In this document: one piece after another, positions 35,248-44,274 of the stretch
Numbering within the stretch: position 1 is the stretch's first letter
Layout of the letters: the number at the start of each line of letters is the position of its first letter
NCBI RefSeq assembly: GCF_011927955.1
Contig: NZ_JAATJN010000001.1
Location: forward strand, 1,736,001 to 1,800,000
Direction: 5' to 3'
Origin: Brevibacterium marinum
Lineage (GTDB): Bacteria > Actinomycetota > Actinomycetes > Actinomycetales > Brevibacteriaceae
Length of the DNA: 64,000 nt
Made by a program: the position numbers and the translations under genes
Notes under the pieces: generated by a model
Databases searched by the model: none
Seen by the model: only the letters and a program-made list of their open reading frames with translations
Told to the model about the DNA's origin: nothing

Positions 35248-36681
35248 TCACCGACGCTGACGCGACTTCGCACGATTCACGAGCCTGCTGCCCTGCCGAC
35301 GTGCGGCGAGCACGGCGAGCGTGCCGGTCCTGCGGGCGAACGAACGGGGCGCGAACTTCTCGACATCGCCTCCGGGAAGCCGCAGACTGGCCAGGCGCTT
35401 GCGTTTGAAATAGCGGCTGAACCGAGCAGTTTCGGCCGAACGTTCGAGGAAGTCCTCGGCACCGCTCCTGAGGTCACGTGAAATGTCGGGGGCCATGCAG
35501 TAACTCACCGCTTCGACGAGCGCCTTGAGCTGTGTCGCGGTCGACTGGGACGCGCGTTCGGAACCGTCGCACACCTCGGCGATGATGGTCAGGGGGATGC
35601 GGTTGCTGTTCTGGTAGGGGCTGATCGCTTCGAGGAGCATGTCGGCGCCGACCGTGAGCGCGGGGACGCCGTAGACCTCACGCGCCGTGGCCAAGGCGGT
35701 CGAGAATCCGCCGATGATCAGGCCCGGGCGCAGCCGGTCGATGACCACCTCGGCGAGGACGGGGAGTTCGAGGACGGACAGGGTGATGCCGTCCTCCTCC
35801 GCAGCGGTGAAGAGAGGCTCGAGCTGTGCCGGCGGTGCGGCGGGGTGGGGTTTGAAGACGACTCGGGAAAAGCCCCGGGCCGCGGCCTGCCGGATCATCT
35901 CGACGTGGAGAGCCGTCTCCTCTTCCTCGGTGATGAGACCGAGCGCAGCCAGGTACTGACCGACGGCGAAGGCCCACGGTGAGCCCTGCAGTTCGTCACC
36001 GAGGCCCGCGTCGAGGTCGGACGCGGTGGAATCGCCGACCTCGCGCACGACGCTGCGGAAGGCCTCCGGATCGAGCGGCTCAGGCACGATGCCGAATTCG
36101 GCGAGCAGACGCGGTTCGAGCTCCGGGACGAGCGGCAGGTAGTGAAGCGTCGACATCCGCTGACCGTTGGCCAGTGGAATCTGATTGCGCGTCGGACCGT
36201 AGCTCATGAGGCCGTCGGCGTGGACGCGGATGGTCGCCGAGGCGAACACGCGGCCGAGGGCGATCGCCGGATTGACCTGAGGAGACTCGAGCACCAGCTC
36301 CACGTCGTCCTCGCCGAGATCCCACGTCTGCCTCAGGTGGGCTTCGACCATCGGCAGATCATTCTGCGCCGGACTCCACGTCGACGGGTGGGACGGATGG
36401 ACAGAGGCATTGAGGTCGACGACGCGGTCGAAGCGGGCGAGCAGCCGATCTGCGCCGGGCGTCTGCGAGAACGGGCGCGAGAGCTCGAGCACCGCGGCGT
36501 TGTTGCTCAGCAGCAGGATTCGTTCACGGGAACTACCGTCTTTCGACGAAACGTCCGAGGGCTCGACACCCTGCGTGCCCAGCAGCGCGGGCGCTGCGGT
36601 CGTGTCATAGACTCCCGAGTCGATTCCGGCCGATAGACAGACCAGTTCGAAGAACGACGAGGCCAGGAAGATCTGCTTCAT
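35248..36681 (-). CDS. polysialyltransferase-family protein
   Basis: The 477-residue protein starts MKQIFLASSFFELVCLSAGI, the N-terminal strand of the PF07388 group. The three motifs are IRVHADGLMSYG (D-G motif), RVVFKPHPAAPP (HP motif) and GGFSTALATAREVYG (Ser motif). No signal peptide is present. Its ATG 36681 overlaps the GT2 stop by four bases. It most likely extends or caps a nonulosonic-acid chain from CMP-activated donors. The basic C-terminal 60 residues could bind the membrane or polymer. Confidence 0.7.
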   Translation of the reverse strand: MKQIFLASSFFELVCLSAGIDSGVYDTTAAPALLGTQGVEPSDVSSKDGSSRERILLLSNNAAVLELSRPFSQTPGADRLLARFDRVVDLNASVHPSHPSTWSPAQNDLPMVEAHLRQTWDLGEDDVELVLESPQVNPAIALGRVFASATIRVHADGLMSYGPTRNQIPLANGQRMSTLHYLPLVPELEPRLLAEFGIVPEPLDPEAFRSVVREVGDSTASDLDAGLGDELQGSPWAFAVGQYLAALGLITEEEETALHVEMIRQAAARGFSRVVFKPHPAAPPAQLEPLFTAAEEDGITLSVLELPVLAEVVIDRLRPGLIIGGFSTALATAREVYGVPALTVGADMLLEAISPYQNSNRIPLTIIAEVCDGSERASQSTATQLKALVEAVSYCMAPDISRDLRSGAEDFLERSAETARFSRYFKRKRLASLRLPGGDVEKFAPRSFARRTGTLAVLAARRQGSRLVNRAKSRQRR

Positions 36682-37673
36682 TTCACCATCTCCGTGATGT
36701 AAGAGCTCGACGCGCCCAGATAGCTGCACACGTTGAGCTGACGGCTCGGCTTCTGCTGAGAGAATTCTCGGATCAGCAGTTCACTGGGGATCTGCGACGA
36801 TACGATTCCCGCACCGCGCCGCAGCTTCATGCGCAGGGAGGCGGGAGAGGAACCGAAGCGGGTGATCTGGTGGTCGAGGATGGCCAGCCAGTTGCGGATC
36901 GCCTTCGGCCACCACCGTTCGGGTTCGGCCTCATCGCGGATGAGGTGGAAGACCTGTGAGAAGGCCCGGATGAAGTCGAGCTGGCGTTCGTCGAGGATCT
37001 GAGTCAGCGATCCCACCAGGCCTCTCCGGTAGAGGATGCCGGGGGAGTCGACGACGGCGAACGATGCCGCCCGGAGGTGGAGTCGCCAGATCCACGAACG
37101 GTCTTCGGCTGTCATGAAGTCGGCGGGGAAGTCGAGGATGCCCTGTTCGAGAAGGCGTCGATGGAACAGCCCGGCCCATGCATACGGGTAGTCGACCATG
37201 GTCGAATCGTGGGCGGGCAGGATCCCGACTCTGGGGTCCAGCGCCCGATTGCGCACGGCCATCGGGGCGCGTTTGAAGGAGCGCTTGGCGCCCTCAACAG
37301 TGGTGTGGTCGCAGCGGATGAAGTCGACGTCGAGCCGATGTGCGGCCTCCAGCAGCGTGGGCAGATGGTCCGGGGCCAACCAGTCGTCGCCGTCGAGGAA
37401 GGCGACGTGCTCGCCGATCGCCGCTTCCAGCCCTTGGTTGCGGGCGTTGGCCAGTCCACCGGCCTCAGGGTTGGTGATGACGTCGAAACGCGGGAACTTC
37501 TCCGCGAATTCATCGAGCACACGAGGGGTGTCATCGGTGGAACCGTCGTTGACGAAGATCACTTGGCTGCGCTCCCAGATGTCTCCCTGCCGGAGGAGGC
37601 TTCCGAACATCGTCGGCAGGTAGGAGGCACCGTTCTTCGCGGGGATGATGATGCTGAGGTCGGCTTCGGTCAC
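36678..37673 (-). CDS. GT2 glycosyltransferase
   Basis: This GT-A transferase has 331 residues: LSIIIPAKNGASYLPTMFGS, then VIFVNDGSTDDTPRVLDEF, ARNQGLEAAIGEHVAFLDGDDW (DGDD metal site) and a MTAEDRSWIWRLHL motif (ED acceptor-base region). Nothing shows which sugar is used. It starts at GTG 37673 with GGAG seven bases ahead. It is coupled to the polysialyltransferase-like gene downstream and probably supplies a sugar of the same polymer. Confidence 0.85.
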   Translation of the reverse strand: MTEADLSIIIPAKNGASYLPTMFGSLLRQGDIWERSQVIFVNDGSTDDTPRVLDEFAEKFPRFDVITNPEAGGLANARNQGLEAAIGEHVAFLDGDDWLAPDHLPTLLEAAHRLDVDFIRCDHTTVEGAKRSFKRAPMAVRNRALDPRVGILPAHDSTMVDYPYAWAGLFHRRLLEQGILDFPADFMTAEDRSWIWRLHLRAASFAVVDSPGILYRRGLVGSLTQILDERQLDFIRAFSQVFHLIRDEAEPERWWPKAIRNWLAILDHQITRFGSSPASLRMKLRRGAGIVSSQIPSELLIREFSQQKPSRQLNVCSYLGASSSYITEMVK

Positions 37674-38058
37674 TGAATCTCTCCGGGACGGACGGGCTGA
37701 AAAGTTTGCATTCGACCGATCTTAAAATTCCTAAGCGAACGGTGAGTGTCGTTGAGGTTGACGCCAAGAGACTCGGCGGCAGTGCCGGTCGCTGACAAAC
37801 TCCCCTGCGAGCTGCCGGTATTGTCTCCGGGTGAACCAGGTGCCTTGCCTGAAGCGGATAGACTCATAATGTTGTCCCCGGTCACTTGAATGTGGTCGCT
37901 CAGCGCTTGTGTGACAGGTCAGGGACACGATGTGTTCATCAGCGGGATCAACGAATTGGAGCCTCTATATCGCCAGACGCGGCAAGGACGCGAACGCGTA
38001 CGAATCGTGACTCCATGATCGCTCAGGGAACCGGGAAACCACCCCCATCACCTTGCAT
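37674..38058. other. gap within glycopolymer locus
   Basis: A possible 71-residue Ser/Gly-rich reading frame (GTG 37885 to TGA 37670, minus strand) overlaps the GT2 start by four bases, but its composition is not persuasive. The rest contains AT-rich promoter-like DNA near 37710-37735 and nothing else recognisable. Confidence 0.35.
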
Positions 38059-38418
38059 TCAAAGTTCATCAGCGGCATCCATAGCGACTCCTATTTGCTC
38101 TGGATGCAGATCCACAACAACACAGTCACTATCTCGTTGACCCCGCTCCTCAACGGCGATGCCAATCAGAGCGAGGGTTCCTGCTCTCTGCCGTGCGATA
38201 CGCTCCTCGAAAGTTTCCTCGTCCAGGGTTCCGCCTTCGCCCGCGTCGCGCTGCCACGCTGCTACGGCAGTTTCGGCCAGTGTTCGGGGAATGCGGACAG
38301 GGATCCGAGGAATCTGCTGCTCTCTCAAAGCTGCACCCAACTCGCCCAAGGTTTTCGCTTCTTGCAGGATCACATTCTGCGCTCGGGTATTGTCAGATCC
38401 CATCACATTTCCGTCCAA
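38059..38418 (-). CDS. hypothetical protein, about 119 residues
   Basis: I do not recognise this family. The protein is soluble and charged, with a predicted helical core (TLGELGAALREQQIPRIPVR, then TLAETAVAAWQRDAGEGG and ETFEERIARQRAGTLALIGI) and ends VDLHPEQIGVAMDAADEL. TTG 38418 has AAGGA seven bases ahead; ATG 38403 is an alternative. It lies beyond the NeuB terminator, so it is probably transcribed on its own. Codon use on this strand fits the neighbours. It could be a regulator or a small immunity-type protein, but nothing proves it. Confidence 0.45.
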   Translation of the reverse strand: MDGNVMGSDNTRAQNVILQEAKTLGELGAALREQQIPRIPVRIPRTLAETAVAAWQRDAGEGGTLDEETFEERIARQRAGTLALIGIAVEERGQRDSDCVVVDLHPEQIGVAMDAADEL

Positions 38419-38508
38419 TCTCGAATCCTTGTTCCTGCCTCCAGAGTATGCCGTCGATCACGGTCACACTGTTGCTTTGAACGAAACACCTCCGCGAGGG
38501 AACACGAA

Positions 38509-38545
38509 AACTGCCCCATCACCTCGCCGAGGTGGTGGGGCAGTT
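38509..38545 (-). terminator. intrinsic terminator after neuB
   Basis: Seventeen-base arms (38509-38525 and 38529-38545) pair with one G-T type mismatch around a three-base loop. On the minus strand the stem ends in TTTT, so it is a good rho-independent terminator for the neuA-neuB transcript. Confidence 0.8.
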
Positions 38546-38559
38546 CGCAGTCAGCCTGC

Positions 38560-39447
38560 TCAGACGCTGACCTTGCGCAGCGAATCGATCTTCGATTCCT
38601 CGCCCGGCATGACGCGCTTGTCACCGTCGCCGAAGGCGGTTTCGAGGACGCGGACGCCCTTGACGAGCGAGGCGAACTCGCGTGGTTCCATCGAGGCGGA
38701 CTGGTCGGAGCCCCACATCGACGAGTCGAGGGTGATGTGGCGTTCGATGGTCACGGCGCCCAGTGCTGCGGCGGCGAAGGAGATCTCGAGGCCCAGCTCG
38801 TGGCCGGAATAGCCCACAGGCTGACCATAGCGTTCGCGCATGGCCGTGATCGCCTTGAGATTGACTTCTTCGGGAGGCAGCGGGTAGGTCGAGGTGGCGT
38901 GCATGAGGACCAGTTTGTCGCTGTCGAAGACCTCGACTGCCGCATCCAGAGTCGCCCAGTCGGACATGCCCGAGGAGCACAGGACGGGCTTGCCGGTGGC
39001 GGCGATGGCGCGAAGGAGTTCGAAGTCCGTCAACGAGGCCGAGGCGACCTTGTAGGTGACGGCGTCGAACTCGTTCTCGAGGAAGTCAACGGAGTCAGTG
39101 TCCCAGGGGGAGGCGAACCACTGCAGACCGACTTCCTTGGCGTAGCGGTCGATCTCGGCGTATTCGTCCTTGCCGAATTCGACGCGCCACTTGTAGTCGA
39201 GGTAGGTCATCTCGCCCCACGGGGTGGAGCGCATCTTCGACTTCTGATGGTCGGGCACAGCCACGTCGGGGTTGCGCTTCTGGAACTTCACGGCCTGAGC
39301 GCCGGCGGTGACGGCGACATCCATGAGCTGCTTCGCGATCTCGACGTCGCCGTTGTGGTTGATGCCGATTTCGCCGATCATGTACACGGGCTGATTCGGG
39401 CCGACGAGCTGGTTGCCGATGGCCACGGGGGAGATTTGATCAGTCAT
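38560..39447 (-). CDS. neuB: N-acetylneuraminate synthase-family protein, no SAF domain
   Basis: The TIM-barrel synthase condenses PEP with an N-acyl-hexosamine to make a nonulosonic acid. Motifs are YMIGEIGINHNGDVEIAKQL, AVKFQKRN, WFASPWDTDSVDFL, KPVLCSSGMSDWATLD, STYPLPPEEVNLKAI, GYSGHELGLEISFAAAALGA and GSDQSASMEPREFASLV. At 295 residues it ends just past the barrel; the roughly 55-residue SAF (antifreeze-like) domain of usual NeuB proteins is absent. ATG 39447 overlaps the neuA stop (ATGA). The substrate could be ManNAc, ManNAc-6-P or mannose-6-P. Confidence 0.88.
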   Translation of the reverse strand: MTDQISPVAIGNQLVGPNQPVYMIGEIGINHNGDVEIAKQLMDVAVTAGAQAVKFQKRNPDVAVPDHQKSKMRSTPWGEMTYLDYKWRVEFGKDEYAEIDRYAKEVGLQWFASPWDTDSVDFLENEFDAVTYKVASASLTDFELLRAIAATGKPVLCSSGMSDWATLDAAVEVFDSDKLVLMHATSTYPLPPEEVNLKAITAMRERYGQPVGYSGHELGLEISFAAAALGAVTIERHITLDSSMWGSDQSASMEPREFASLVKGVRVLETAFGDGDKRVMPGEESKIDSLRKVSV

Positions 39448-40862
39448 GAAACCTGCTTTCGATTGGTACGCAGACGTTCTGCGTGATTCGTGAGCAACGG
39501 CTGTTGCTGCTGGATGGACGGTTGGTCGGTGATGGTCGCAGATGTGTCGGAACAGTGCTGGTCGGAGTCGAGCACCGATGTCAGTCCTCGCGCCGGCCTC
39601 GCCTCGATCGCCTGGTCGGGCACCGGGATGAGATCGCAGACTTCGCGAACTGCTCCCTTGCCGCCGGGCCGGTCGAGGACCACTCGAGCCGCTGCGAGCA
39701 CCTTGGGGTGGGCGTCCGCGACTGCGATGGGCCATCCGACGACGTCGAAGGCCTCCAGGTCGTTGATGTCGTTGCCGACGTAGGCGACTCGAGTCGCGTC
39801 GAGGCCCTGCTCATCGATCCACGAGGCCAGGATCCTCGCCTTATCGTCGACGCCCTGGGTGACATCGGCGTGAAGTTTCTCCGCCCTGCGGGTGACGACC
39901 GGATTGCGTTCCTTCGACAGGATCATGACAGGCAGCCCTGATCTGACGAGGCGTGAGACGCCCATGCCGTCGCCGCGGTGGATGCGGACCTGTTCGTTGC
40001 CGTCCTCGTCGACGTAGGCGCTGTCGTCGGTGTGGACTCCGTCGAAGTCCGTGACGAGGGCGTCGACGTCGACGAGCTGCGCGGTCTCCTGCGTCGAGGC
40101 GATCGCGCGGACCAGCGACAGGTCCGACATGTCGTCGATCTCGCGGGCGTGTTCGGGCGGGACCTCTTCGATCGTGATGCGTCCGAAGAAGCGGTGCTCG
40201 TGTTCGAGGAGGCCGTCGGTGCGCATGACGTAGAAGGCGCCGGTTTCGTTGTAGTGCTTGGCCCGATCCTGGCGGCGGGGCCGGAAGCCGGCCTCATGGC
40301 CGACGGCCACGGCTGCCTCACTGTCATCGAGGCGCCACAGGAACGAGTGGTCCTCGACGGCGGAGAACACGACGTCGGCGTCTCCGTCGCGGACGGCGGT
40401 GACCGCATTGTCGATCGAGGCGGAGTCGATGAACGGTGAGGTGCACTGCATGAATACGGTGGTGTCGAAGTCCTCGCCGAGGTGGGACAGCGTATAGATG
40501 AGCGCAGACTCACTGCTCGCGGTGTCACCGGCGATGTTCGCGGGTCGGTGGGACACCTCGGCGCCGGAACGGATCGCCTCGGCGGCGATGTCCTCGTGGT
40601 CGGTCGAGACGACGACACGGTCGATGCTCGGGGTGGCCTTGGCCGCGTTGATCGCGCGCGCCAGGAGCGAGATCCCGGCGACCTTCTGCAGGTTCTTCAG
40701 CGGGATTCCCTTGGATCCGCCCCGGGCGGGGATGATGGCCACTGCCCGGTGCGGGCGGGCTGCGCCGTCGTCGGTCGCGGGTGCCGAGCCCACGGCGTCG
40801 TCGGGAGCCGAGCTCACACGATCGGTGGGCGCTGGGGGAGTCAGAATCGATTGGTCATTCAC
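39444..40862 (-). CDS. neuA: CMP-nonulosonate cytidylyltransferase / KdsC-like phosphatase fusion
   Basis: Residues about 38-265 are a cytidylyltransferase (VAIIPARGGSKGIPLKNLQKV, FMQCTSPFID, KHYNETGAFYVMR). Residues about 270-430 are a KdsC-type HAD phosphatase (LVTDFDGVHTDDSAY with Asp nucleophile, MILSKERN, YVGNDINDLEAFD). The enzyme should activate a nonulosonic acid with CMP; the phosphatase part suggests a 9-phosphate precursor. GTG 40862 is the start, without a strong ribosome site. A 35-residue disordered N-terminus and a Gln-rich C-terminus extend the core. It is first of the neuA-neuB pair. Confidence 0.88.
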   Translation of the reverse strand: MNDQSILTPPAPTDRVSSAPDDAVGSAPATDDGAARPHRAVAIIPARGGSKGIPLKNLQKVAGISLLARAINAAKATPSIDRVVVSTDHEDIAAEAIRSGAEVSHRPANIAGDTASSESALIYTLSHLGEDFDTTVFMQCTSPFIDSASIDNAVTAVRDGDADVVFSAVEDHSFLWRLDDSEAAVAVGHEAGFRPRRQDRAKHYNETGAFYVMRTDGLLEHEHRFFGRITIEEVPPEHAREIDDMSDLSLVRAIASTQETAQLVDVDALVTDFDGVHTDDSAYVDEDGNEQVRIHRGDGMGVSRLVRSGLPVMILSKERNPVVTRRAEKLHADVTQGVDDKARILASWIDEQGLDATRVAYVGNDINDLEAFDVVGWPIAVADAHPKVLAAARVVLDRPGGKGAVREVCDLIPVPDQAIEARPARGLTSVLDSDQHCSDTSATITDQPSIQQQQPLLTNHAERLRTNRKQVS

Positions 40863-41028
40863 AATGATTCGACGCTAACGAGGGCAGGTGGCCCTCAGGT
40901 GAACGAGCAATGTCGCCGAGGCGACGCCTTCGTGGCGGGTGCGTGTCGAGGTGTGAGGGCGGGGGTGTGTCGACGTCCCCTGGCGGGTGCTCGACCGACG
41001 CTGGGCAGACCCGCGTAGCGGGTTTCGC

Positions 41029-43119
41029 CTAGCGCCAGGTGGTGTTCCACATTCGGTCGTTCCAGGCGTCGAAGGGGATGACCTCGCCGGTGTAGATCGG
41101 CCAGAAATAGGCGAAGGCCATGATCGCGGCCACGAGAATGAGGCCCACGGCCATCCGGCGACCGAACAGCGGCCACGGGATTCGGGTGGCGCGGCCGGTG
41201 AACTTCGGAGCACGCGGTGTGGGGGCGTGGTGGGAGGAATCGGCCGCTGAGCGCTTCGGGTCGGTGGGGGCTCGGCCCCACAGCAGGGTGAGGCAGTAGG
41301 TGAGCGCGAGGACGACGAAGGGGACCATGACGATCGTGTAGAATGTGAAGATGGTCCGCTCCTGGTAGGCGAACCACGGCAACCAGGTCGCGGCGATCCC
41401 GGCGAGGATGGCCCCCGCGCGGACATCGCGGCGGACGATCCAGGCGACCAGTGCGATGAGGAGGGCGATGGGCGCCAGGCCCCAGATGACCGGATTGCCG
41501 ACCGAAGTGATCGCCGAGGAACAGTGGTCTACGGCGCAGCCCATGCTCCCGTGTTCCGGGGACTCGTAGTAGAACGACGTCGGCCGCCACTGGACGATCC
41601 ACCCCCAGGGATTCGACATGTAGGGGTGTTCCGATTCGAGGCCGACGTGGAACAAATACGCCGTGTAATGGTAGTGCGCCAGAGACGGCAGCCACTGCAG
41701 CCAGTCGGGCAGCGCCTGCCACCACCCGGTGTTCTCGGCCGCCCACTGCCGGTCCCAGGCATCGTTGGAGCGGATCCACCCGGTCCAGGTGATGAGATAG
41801 GCGAGGAAGGCCACCGGCACGGTCTTGAGGAACGCCGGAATACTGTCGCGGATGAGCATGCCCAACCACGGATGGACGACTCCGGCCCGATGACGCGAAT
41901 GCACGTCCCAGACGACGACGAGGATCCCGAACGCGGCGAGGGCATAGAGACCCGACCACTTCACGCCCATCGCCAGCCCGAGACTGATGCCAGCGGCGAT
42001 GAGCCAGGGGCGCACGCCGAGGCGGGGCCCGAAGTTCGTCAGATCCTTCCGTCGCGATAGACGAGCGTCCCGTCGTGACGGAAGGTGGTGCTGTGATGAT
42101 AGTCGGTGCTGCTGTGGTGACGGACGAGCGTCCTGAGCCGTCGAGGCTGCGACCGCCTCGGCGGGGGGATCGGCCTCTTGAGGAGGGGGTTTCGCCCAGG
42201 TCGCCAGCCGTTTCGTGACGAACTCGCGGTCGGCGACGATGAAGGCGAAGGCGAGGAGGACGAAGGCCATGAGGACGATGTCGAGCAGACTCGTGCGCGA
42301 GTGCACGAAGTGCTCACCGTCGATCGAGAGCAGTCCCGCCGCGACGCAGGCGAAGAACGCCGAGCGGAACATCTTCCAGGCGATGAAGCCCATGAGGAAG
42401 ATCGTCAGTGTTCCGACGATGGCCACGGAGAATCGCCAGCCGAAGGAGTCGTCGGCGCCGAAGAGATGGACGCCGGCACCGATGATCCATTTGCCCAGAG
42501 GCGGATGGACCACATATTCGGGGGTGGATTCGATGACGCTCGGGTCGCCGGCGTTGAAGGACTCGTCGGCGTTCTCCGGCCAGGAACGTTCGTAGCCGAA
42601 TTTGAAGACGGAGAAGGCGTCCTTGACGTAATAGGTTTCGTCGAAGATCAGTCGGTGGGGGAAATCGAGGTTGAAGAGTCTGAGGACACCGCCGATGGCC
42701 GTGATGATCAGCAGGGCGGGCCACATCCAGACGGGGGCGCGCCTCGCCCACATGCCGACGGTGAAGGAGCGCCTGCGGATGGCGGCGGCTTCGGTACGGA
42801 TCGTTTCGCGACGATGGGCACGGCGCTCGCGAGCGATGCGTGCTGTGGGGGCCGCAGCCGTTGCGACCGAAGTACCGGGGGCCGGCGACCTGTGGGTGGG
42901 GTCGGCGGCTGAGGCGACGGCGGGGTCGGCAACTGGGTCGGCTTCGGACTCGACGGTTGCGTTGACGGCCGGGTCGACGGCTGGGTCGACTTCGGGGTCG
43001 ACGGGTGGGTCGACGGGTGGGTCGACTTCGGGGTCGACGGCGGGGGAGGAGCCGGTCGACTCATCCATGGGGACGCTCGACCGCCTCGGCGCCTGGGGAT
43101 CGTCGGGTTGAGTCATCAT
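41029..43119 (-). CDS. pmt: protein O-mannosyltransferase (PMT, GT39)
   Basis: This GT-C membrane enzyme moves mannose from polyprenyl-phosphate-mannose to Ser/Thr of exported proteins, as in Rv1002c. Markers are HRLIFDETYYVKDAFSVF with the catalytic Asp-Glu, YVVHPPLGKWIIG, GEHFVHSRTSLLDI and several membrane helices through the C-terminus. The first 60 residues are a PVDPEVDP repeat encoded by 12-base DNA units. A 40-residue Gln/His/Arg-rich stretch interrupts the cytoplasmic loop near residue 320. ATG 43119 or 43116 is the likely start. It is divergent from a DUF4190 gene. Confidence 0.92.
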   Translation of the reverse strand: MMTQPDDPQAPRRSSVPMDESTGSSPAVDPEVDPPVDPPVDPEVDPAVDPAVNATVESEADPVADPAVASAADPTHRSPAPGTSVATAAAPTARIARERRAHRRETIRTEAAAIRRRSFTVGMWARRAPVWMWPALLIITAIGGVLRLFNLDFPHRLIFDETYYVKDAFSVFKFGYERSWPENADESFNAGDPSVIESTPEYVVHPPLGKWIIGAGVHLFGADDSFGWRFSVAIVGTLTIFLMGFIAWKMFRSAFFACVAAGLLSIDGEHFVHSRTSLLDIVLMAFVLLAFAFIVADREFVTKRLATWAKPPPQEADPPAEAVAASTAQDARPSPQQHRLSSQHHLPSRRDARLSRRKDLTNFGPRLGVRPWLIAAGISLGLAMGVKWSGLYALAAFGILVVVWDVHSRHRAGVVHPWLGMLIRDSIPAFLKTVPVAFLAYLITWTGWIRSNDAWDRQWAAENTGWWQALPDWLQWLPSLAHYHYTAYLFHVGLESEHPYMSNPWGWIVQWRPTSFYYESPEHGSMGCAVDHCSSAITSVGNPVIWGLAPIALLIALVAWIVRRDVRAGAILAGIAATWLPWFAYQERTIFTFYTIVMVPFVVLALTYCLTLLWGRAPTDPKRSAADSSHHAPTPRAPKFTGRATRIPWPLFGRRMAVGLILVAAIMAFAYFWPIYTGEVIPFDAWNDRMWNTTWR
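42961..43043 (-). repeat. 12-bp repeats encoding the PMT N-terminal DP-rich tail
   Basis: Seven or so 12-base units of the GGGTCGACGG/GTCGACTTCG type encode PVDP/EVDP blocks. Frame is kept. Confidence 0.75.
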
Positions 43120-43380
43120 CGTCAAGTTTAAGGTTCGTCGACGCGTTCGTTCCCATCAGACCCTCAGGGTGAGTCGCGGATCGACGGCCCGTGAGCTGTG
43201 GGGTGGCGGCCTGTGAGCTGTGGGTGAGTCGCGGGGTGACGACCCGTGAGCCGCGGGGTGAAGGCCCGTGAGTCGCGGGTCGGTGCTCGGCCGCGGGATG
43301 CATTGTCTTTCGGATCTCGGGATGCATTGTCGTTCGGGGACCTGGGACGACTAGGGTTGTCCCCGACAGGCGGCAAACGA

Positions 43381-44142
43381 ATGAAGACGGTGAAGAACGT
43401 GTCCGAGAACCCGAACTATCGCCCAAGCGATCCCCCGCAGGTCGGATCGCAGCAGTTCAACAATGGTTACGGGTCGCCTCAGCCGCAGAACGGCTACGGT
43501 TCGGGACAGTACCCAGACCAGAATCAGTATCCGAGCCAGGGCCAGTATGCGGACCCGAACCAGTTTCCGCAGGTCCAGCCCGGTTCTGCGAACTACGGGC
43601 AGGCGAATGCATATGGCAACGGCCAGCCCGACGCCTATGGCCAGCCGGGCGGATACAGTCAGGCGGGCGAGTACGGATACAGCCAGCCGGGTGCTTCTGA
43701 CTATGGACAGTCGGGCGGATACAGCCAGCCCGGGGCCTATGACTATGGACAGTCGGGTGCATACAGCTACGGCCAGCCGATGTCCTATGGGGCGCCGATG
43801 GGCATGATGCGGCCGAAGGCGAACTCCCTGTCGGTGTGGGCGATGTGGATGGGCATCATCGGACTCGGCGGCGGCTTCGTCTGCAGCATCCTCTCCATGA
43901 TTCCCGTCATCGGCATCCTGTTCTCCATTGTGCTGATGTTCTTGTGGGTCGCCCCGATCCTCGCAGTCATCTTCGGCCATATCGCTCGCGGGCAGATCGA
44001 CCGGACAGGCGAAGACGGCCACAGCCAGGCCACCGCAGGGCTGATCATGGGCTATGTGAGCATCGGACTCGGACTGCTGGCGGTCGTCGTCATCGTCGGT
44101 GTTGTCGGCCTCGGGGTCTTCGCCGCCGGAATGGGTTACTGA
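43381..44142 (+). CDS. DUF4190 membrane protein with Gln/Tyr/Gly-rich tail
   Basis: The first 135 residues are a low-complexity cytoplasmic tail rich in Tyr, Gly, Gln and Pro (YGQPGGYSQ-type repeats). Two long hydrophobic regions follow: MWMGIIGLGGGFVCSILSMI onwards, and GLIMGYVSIGLGLLAVVVIV. Between them lies GHIARGQIDRTGEDG, the DUF4190 loop. Function is unknown; relatives are small envelope proteins. ATG 43381 was chosen; GTG 43390 or 43399 may be used instead. It is divergent from PMT and first of three related genes. Confidence 0.78.
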   Translation: MKTVKNVSENPNYRPSDPPQVGSQQFNNGYGSPQPQNGYGSGQYPDQNQYPSQGQYADPNQFPQVQPGSANYGQANAYGNGQPDAYGQPGGYSQAGEYGYSQPGASDYGQSGGYSQPGAYDYGQSGAYSYGQPMSYGAPMGMMRPKANSLSVWAMWMGIIGLGGGFVCSILSMIPVIGILFSIVLMFLWVAPILAVIFGHIARGQIDRTGEDGHSQATAGLIMGYVSIGLGLLAVVVIVGVVGLGVFAAGMGY

Positions 44143-44202
44143 GCGGCCGTTGCGCGTCGCGATCGTGGTGGTGCTCTCGCCTCCGTGATCGCTCCACCAT
44201 CG

Positions 44203-44274
44203 GTGGTGCTCCCGGCTCCGGCGATGTGACTGACATCCGTGGTGCTCCCGGCTCCGGTGGTGCGACTGACATTC
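44203..44274. repeat. 36-bp tandem repeat x2
   Basis: Two adjacent 36-base units beginning GTGGTGCTCC (44203 and 44239) lie between the first and second DUF4190 genes. A partial third copy follows. The gap otherwise shows nothing recognisable. Confidence 0.75.

Noticed and set aside
37670..37885. 71-residue Ser/Gly-rich protein upstream of the GT2 gene
   Set aside because: The overlap with the GT2 start is suggestive but composition and start region are weak; mentioned only in the gap note.
38053..39486. 477-residue plus-strand frame across neuB
   Set aside because: neuB motifs lie on the minus strand; this frame also spans the terminator hairpin and a gap.
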